A stretch of DNA of 64,000 nt from Balneolaceae bacterium (lineage in GTDB: Bacteria; Bacteroidota; Rhodothermia; Balneolales; Balneolaceae). Made by a program: the position numbers and the translations under genes. Shown piece by piece: positions 61,074 to 64,000 of the stretch. Location of the stretch: assembly GCA_020832285.1 (NCBI GenBank), contig JAFIFB010000044.1, positions 1-64,000 of the forward strand, given 5' to 3'. Numbering within the stretch: position 1 is the stretch's first letter; each line of letters starts with the position of its first letter. A model generated the notes under the pieces. The model was not told the DNA's origin and did no database searches. It worked only from the letters and a program-made list of their open reading frames with translations.

Positions 61074-61655
61074 GTGCCCGAACGCATTCATCACCCCGAT
61101 TTGCCGGAAGAAATTCTGGTTTCTTACCAACCGATCATCATCCCGAGAAAGGGGCTGGATGTGAATCAGCTTGAGGCTCATTCCGGGGCAGCACTTTTGA
61201 AAAAATCGGCAAAAATCTGGTTTTCTGTTCAGCAAATGGAGATACACGCCTTAAAGAATGAAAAACCAAGAGCATTCATCAATAGTGAGGAGATTTCTGT
61301 GAGTTTTTCACATACAAATAATGCACTCTCTGCTGCGATATCTAAACAGTTTGTTGTAGGTTGCGACATGGAAATGGAGAGAAGGGCAGTTCACCCAAAA
61401 CTGATGAAGCGAATGAAACATGATCAGGAACAGATGGATCTATATTCCAGAGTTGCCCCAATCCGTATCTGGACATTTAAAGAATCGGCACTGAAAATGA
61501 TCGGCACAGGCCTCCGGAAGCCAATGAATAGTGTAAAGGTCACCAGGGAGGATTCTTCTCAATTCAGAGTGGAATTTGATGATGGGAAGCGGGCAAAAAT
61601 TTGCAGCTTTCAGCATAAAGAACACTGGATTTCTATCTGCTATACATTGTTGTAA
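61074..61655 (+). CDS. 4'-phosphopantetheinyl transferase superfamily protein
   Basis: 193 residues. The family motifs are GCDMEME (Asp98, Glu100, metal ligands) and WTFKESALKM (Trp133, Lys136, Glu137). It transfers 4'-phosphopantetheine from CoA to a carrier protein (AcpS/Sfp-type). Start GTG 61074. It is shorter than Sfp (about 225) but keeps the active site. No PKS/NRPS genes are in the window, so it may serve fatty-acid or general carrier proteins. Confidence 0.83.
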   Translation: MPERIHHPDLPEEILVSYQPIIIPRKGLDVNQLEAHSGAALLKKSAKIWFSVQQMEIHALKNEKPRAFINSEEISVSFSHTNNALSAAISKQFVVGCDMEMERRAVHPKLMKRMKHDQEQMDLYSRVAPIRIWTFKESALKMIGTGLRKPMNSVKVTREDSSQFRVEFDDGKRAKICSFQHKEHWISICYTLL

Positions 61656-61730
61656 TTACTTGTTGAAGTGAACCCATGATCGATCTATATAACCAACCTC
61701 GTAATGATAAAGAATCAACCTTTTTTTATA

Positions 61731-62594
61731 ATGAAAGAAGTGAGTGATGTAACTATCATCGGAACAGGAGCGGTCGGTTCGGCTCTGCTCGATTTTTTCA
61801 GGAAGGAACAGATTCCTGTTCGATCTGTATGGAACAGCAGGTCTGGTGTTGTTTATACTGAGAATGGAAAGAAGGTTTCGGTTCAGAATTCTATTCCGCA
61901 GTCAGAAAATCAGATCGGGCGTTATGTTTTTATCACCACACCCGATGATTTGATTGCTGTCATCTCGGAAAAGATTGCGGGCCTGCCGATTAAATGGCGG
62001 GTGAGAAATGTGATTCACTGTTCGGGAAATCTAAATGCCGGTGAACTCTCCGCTCTTTCAGAAAAAGGAGCCAGAACCGTTTCGATGCATCCGCTTCAAA
62101 CATTTACAAAAAAAGAGGGTTCAGAACGCCTGGGCGGTATCTCAATCAGTCTTGAAGGGGATGAAGAGCTAATTATGGAACTGAGAACTCTGATCAAAAG
62201 AATGGGAAGCAATCCGGTGGAGTTAAGCAGGGAACAGAAACGGGCTCTGCATATAGGGGCGGTATTTTCCTCAAACTATCTCGTGGCTCTGCTCCACAAA
62301 ACGGAAACGTATCTTGAAGAGGAGGGCATCAAGGGTGGACTGGAGATACTAAAACCGCTGATGTTACAAACAGTTGCAAACATTCTGGAAAAAGGCCCCG
62401 TTGAAGCGCTGACCGGCCCGGTGTCGAGAGGGGACGTCAGTTCAGTACAAAAACACCTTGATTCCCTTCGGGGTGACCATAAAACCAAAAAATTTTACAA
62501 ACTTTTGGGGGAAGAGGCACTTCGAATCAGTCAGAAACGCAGCGAGGTAGATCAGGAGCTACTGCAGGAATTGAAGAATTTGTTGGTGAAGTAG
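61731..62594 (+). CDS. Rossmann-like/DUF2520 domain protein
   Basis: 287 residues from ATG 61731; another ATG at 61704 is in frame. VTIIGTGAVGSALLDFF is the dinucleotide-binding loop, HCSGNLNAGELSALSEKGA and SMHPLQTFTK are signatures of this group, and the C-terminal DUF2520 domain is helical. It resembles F420-/NADP-dependent reductases and ProC-like dehydrogenases. Function unknown. The stop codon TAG 62592-62594 coincides with the outer end of a repeat element. Confidence 0.85.
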   Translation: MKEVSDVTIIGTGAVGSALLDFFRKEQIPVRSVWNSRSGVVYTENGKKVSVQNSIPQSENQIGRYVFITTPDDLIAVISEKIAGLPIKWRVRNVIHCSGNLNAGELSALSEKGARTVSMHPLQTFTKKEGSERLGGISISLEGDEELIMELRTLIKRMGSNPVELSREQKRALHIGAVFSSNYLVALLHKTETYLEEEGIKGGLEILKPLMLQTVANILEKGPVEALTGPVSRGDVSSVQKHLDSLRGDHKTKKFYKLLGEEALRISQKRSEVDQELLQELKNLLVK

Positions 62595-62605
62595 TGTTGT
62601 GTCAA
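62592..62605. repeat. Solo end of the TAGTGT element family
   Basis: TAGTGTTGTGTCAA matches the outer end of the elements at 7341 and 45922. No clear partner end is found within 200 bp. Its first three bases are the stop codon of the DUF2520 gene. Confidence 0.65.
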
Positions 62606-62649
62606 TGAGGTTAGGTCAGGTCCTTGTCAACGCAAACCCGCCTGAAGAT

Positions 62650-63054
62650 TTAATGGCCGGGATCCCATATTTGACACACTCCCGAATTACGGATTCGCTG
62701 GTCGTGTGTGACAAGTGGATAGCCAGAAAGCATCGCTGTGGCGACAATCAAGCGATCGGCAGGGTCTGCATGAAAAGATTCCGGCAGATTACGCTGAGTG
62801 AGGATTACATCCAAATCCACAGCCAGTACTGTAAGAAAAGCTTCGTTTGTGGCCTGAGTAATCCAGCTTTGAAAATCGGGGAGGAGAGTTATCCGGGCTT
62901 TTCGTTCCAGCATTTCCGTTTCCCAAAGTGTAGTCCAGGAGATGCATAAATTCCGGCTTTCTGCAAGTTTATCCAGTGCAAGGCGTTCCTTTTTACGAAG
63001 TGCACCATCCCCCAAAAGCCACCAGAGCCAGATGTGCGTATCAAGCAGAACCAT
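62650..63054 (-). CDS. PIN-domain toxin VapC
   Basis: 134 residues from ATG 63054. The acidic active-site residues of PIN ribonucleases are present: Asp5 in LLDTHIW, Glu45 in LWETEML, Asp97 and Asp100 in HADPADRLIVATA, and Asp118 in VTHDQR. VapC toxins cut specific tRNA or rRNA loops. It follows VapB by 2 bp, on the minus strand. Intact. Confidence 0.9.
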   Translation of the reverse strand: MVLLDTHIWLWWLLGDGALRKKERLALDKLAESRNLCISWTTLWETEMLERKARITLLPDFQSWITQATNEAFLTVLAVDLDVILTQRNLPESFHADPADRLIVATAMLSGYPLVTHDQRIRNSGVCQIWDPGH

Positions 63055-63056
63055 TA

Positions 63057-63320
63057 TTAGTCGGGTTCGTTGACCTGATACGACTGTACCCAATCGGGAC
63101 CAGAGTAATCATCAAAGGGTGTATCTGCGGGGTGGAGTTCAGAGGCCGAACCTTTTCCTTTCAGTTTTTTCCAGGGAGCCTTTGGAATAGCTGCAGTGTG
63201 ATCCTGAAATTCGCTTTCAAGCAGTTCTGTAAACAACTCTTTGAGCGTAATTCCCCGTTCAACGGCCTTCATTTTGGCCTTTTTCATTAACTCATCCGGT
63301 ATGTCGATAGTAGTTCGCAT
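63057..63320 (-). CDS. VapB-type antitoxin
   Basis: 87 residues. MRTTIDIPDELMKKAKMKAV is a ribbon-helix-helix start typical for VapB/DUF2191-like antitoxins; the C-terminal half is disordered, acidic and has aromatic residues for binding the toxin. It precedes vapC, forming a complete module. Likely binds its own promoter. Confidence 0.88.
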   Translation of the reverse strand: MRTTIDIPDELMKKAKMKAVERGITLKELFTELLESEFQDHTAAIPKAPWKKLKGKGSASELHPADTPFDDYSGPDWVQSYQVNEPD

Positions 63321-63510
63321 AAAAACATATTATCATATTTATGACTAAATGTATATTTTTTTCAAGAGAAATAAAAGCGGAAACCGGAAGTTTAATTCTG
63401 CCATTAACTTTTTAACCTGCATTATTCACAAAAAAATAAATGATTGGTTTTATCGCTATGTATATGAGTAACTTCTATCAGACAAAGATTAAAACTTTAT
63501 TCAACGTATT

Positions 63511-63600
63511 GTCACGTACTGCGAAATTTTCCGCCTCAGGCGGATGCGTTGTCTCAGAAATGGTTTGCCCACAACCAAATTTCTTGGTGAATAATGCAGG
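63511..63600. repeat. Dispersed element family R, copy 3 (partial)
   Basis: Aligns with the right half of copy 1: ACTGCGAAATTTTCCGCC, then TGCGTTGTCTCAGAAATGG and the end part CCAAATTTCTTGGTGA. Hairpin CCGCCTCAGGCGG replaces GCCCGTGGGC of copy 1 at the same place. It fills part of the 308-bp gap between vapB and the alkyltransferase-like gene; the remainder is AT-rich without visible features. Confidence 0.7.
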
Positions 63601-63628
63601 TTAGATTTCATTAAAATGCTTTTACAGA

Positions 63629-63967
63629 ATGAAAATGAAAAAGAACGACTATTATAAACGTGTTTATGAAATTGTGGCTGAAATCCCGTACGGAAGAGTA
63701 ACAACCTACGGAGCTATCGCACGTTATTTGGGAGTGGCATCCGGCGCTCGGATGGTGGGATATGCACTCAATAACCTGGCCTCGAACTCTGAGGAAACGG
63801 TTTATCCCGCTCATCGCGTGGTGAATCGACTGGGGCAGTTGACCGGCCGTGCACATTTTCCCGGCGATTCGATGCGTGAACGGCTGGAGCAGGAGGGTGT
63901 TACCTTCAGTGAAGAGTATACGGTGGATATTGAGAAGCATTTCTGGGAGCCAGGTATGGGTTTGTAA
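63629..63967 (+). CDS. Alkyltransferase-like (MGMT family) DNA-repair protein
   Basis: 112 residues with the DNA-binding domain of O6-alkylguanine transferases: IPYGRVTTYGAIARYLG and a helix-turn-helix. The active site, PCHRV in true methyltransferases, reads YPAHRVVNRLG here, with Ala61 in place of Cys. Such ATL proteins cannot take up the alkyl group but mark lesions for nucleotide excision repair. The start is ATG 63629 (ATG 63635 possible). Confidence 0.88.
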   Translation: MKMKKNDYYKRVYEIVAEIPYGRVTTYGAIARYLGVASGARMVGYALNNLASNSEETVYPAHRVVNRLGQLTGRAHFPGDSMRERLEQEGVTFSEEYTVDIEKHFWEPGMGL

Positions 63968-64000
63968 TGCTCAATCAGGTTAGTTCCGAAATACTTGCGG
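63967..64000 (+). CDS. Possible start of a further gene, cut by the window edge
   Basis: ATG 63967 overlaps the TAA of the preceding gene (TAATG) and opens MLNQVSSEILA up to the window end. Only 11 codons are visible, so no assignment is possible. Confidence 0.3.
   Translation, partial: MLNQVSSEILA

Overview
The window is a bacterial chromosome segment, probably from the Balneolia/Rhodothermia side of the Bacteroidota. That placement is an inference. It rests on the mix of families (DUF6807, Tat-exported Gfo/Idh/MocA oxidoreductases, DUF971, an RNase E/G next to HslVU, C-terminal processing protease), weak or absent Shine-Dalgarno sequences, many small intergenic repeats and moderate GC. No rRNA, CRISPR array, prophage or intact transposase gene was seen. 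One tRNA, tRNA-Ser(GGA), is present.

Bases 1-19.7 kb form a carbohydrate (uronate) catabolic region. A truncated beta-propeller glycosidase-like gene is followed by kduI and kduD, which convert unsaturated uronate products toward 2-keto-3-deoxygluconate. Next come VOC and cupin proteins, a Gfo/Idh/MocA oxidoreductase, a GH88 unsaturated glucuronyl hydrolase, an SDR and an SLC13-type anion symporter. Two exported DUF6807 proteins, three more Gfo/Idh/MocA proteins with Tat-like signals, a LacI-type regulator, an ApbE-like flavin transferase and a DAO-type flavoprotein complete it. Three related palindromes with a CGG core lie 37-62 bp before the start codons of the cupin gene and two oxidoreductase genes, and are candidate operators for the LacI regulator.

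Bases 20-44.5 kb are mostly housekeeping: a patatin-like lipase, a membrane metallophosphoesterase, PEP carboxylase, a C-terminal processing protease, an rng-hslV-hslU operon, a wHTH-biotin carrier-murA operon, an arsC-like/DUF3108/dut operon, an MFS exporter converging on a stand-alone exosortase-like protein, a BatA/B-like VWA protein, a HAD phosphatase, an NlpE-like lipoprotein, a cytochrome c and purE.

Bases 44.8-64 kb hold tRNA-Ser, a UPF0316 protein, a cluster of small repeats beside a broken toxin gene, a nitrilase-family amidase, YjbQ, an atypical SDR, an RNA methyltransferase, a SlyD-type isomerase, a Stealth-type phosphotransferase, small membrane proteins, a PqaA-family protein, a LolC/E-type permease, lysS, a phosphopantetheinyl transferase, a DUF2520 protein, an intact VapBC pair and an alkyltransferase-like protein.

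The unusual content is in the small repeats. (1) Two different four-helix-bundle (S23-type) genes are each enclosed by inverted arrays of 7-bp repeats. (2) A family of about 140-bp elements has TAGTGTCGTGTCAA-type ends, TA borders and inner inverted repeats; solo ends of this family supply the stop codons of two genes. (3) A third family of about 226 bp ends in CCCGCATTTCTCAC, and one of its internal hairpins keeps its pairing while its sequence changes.
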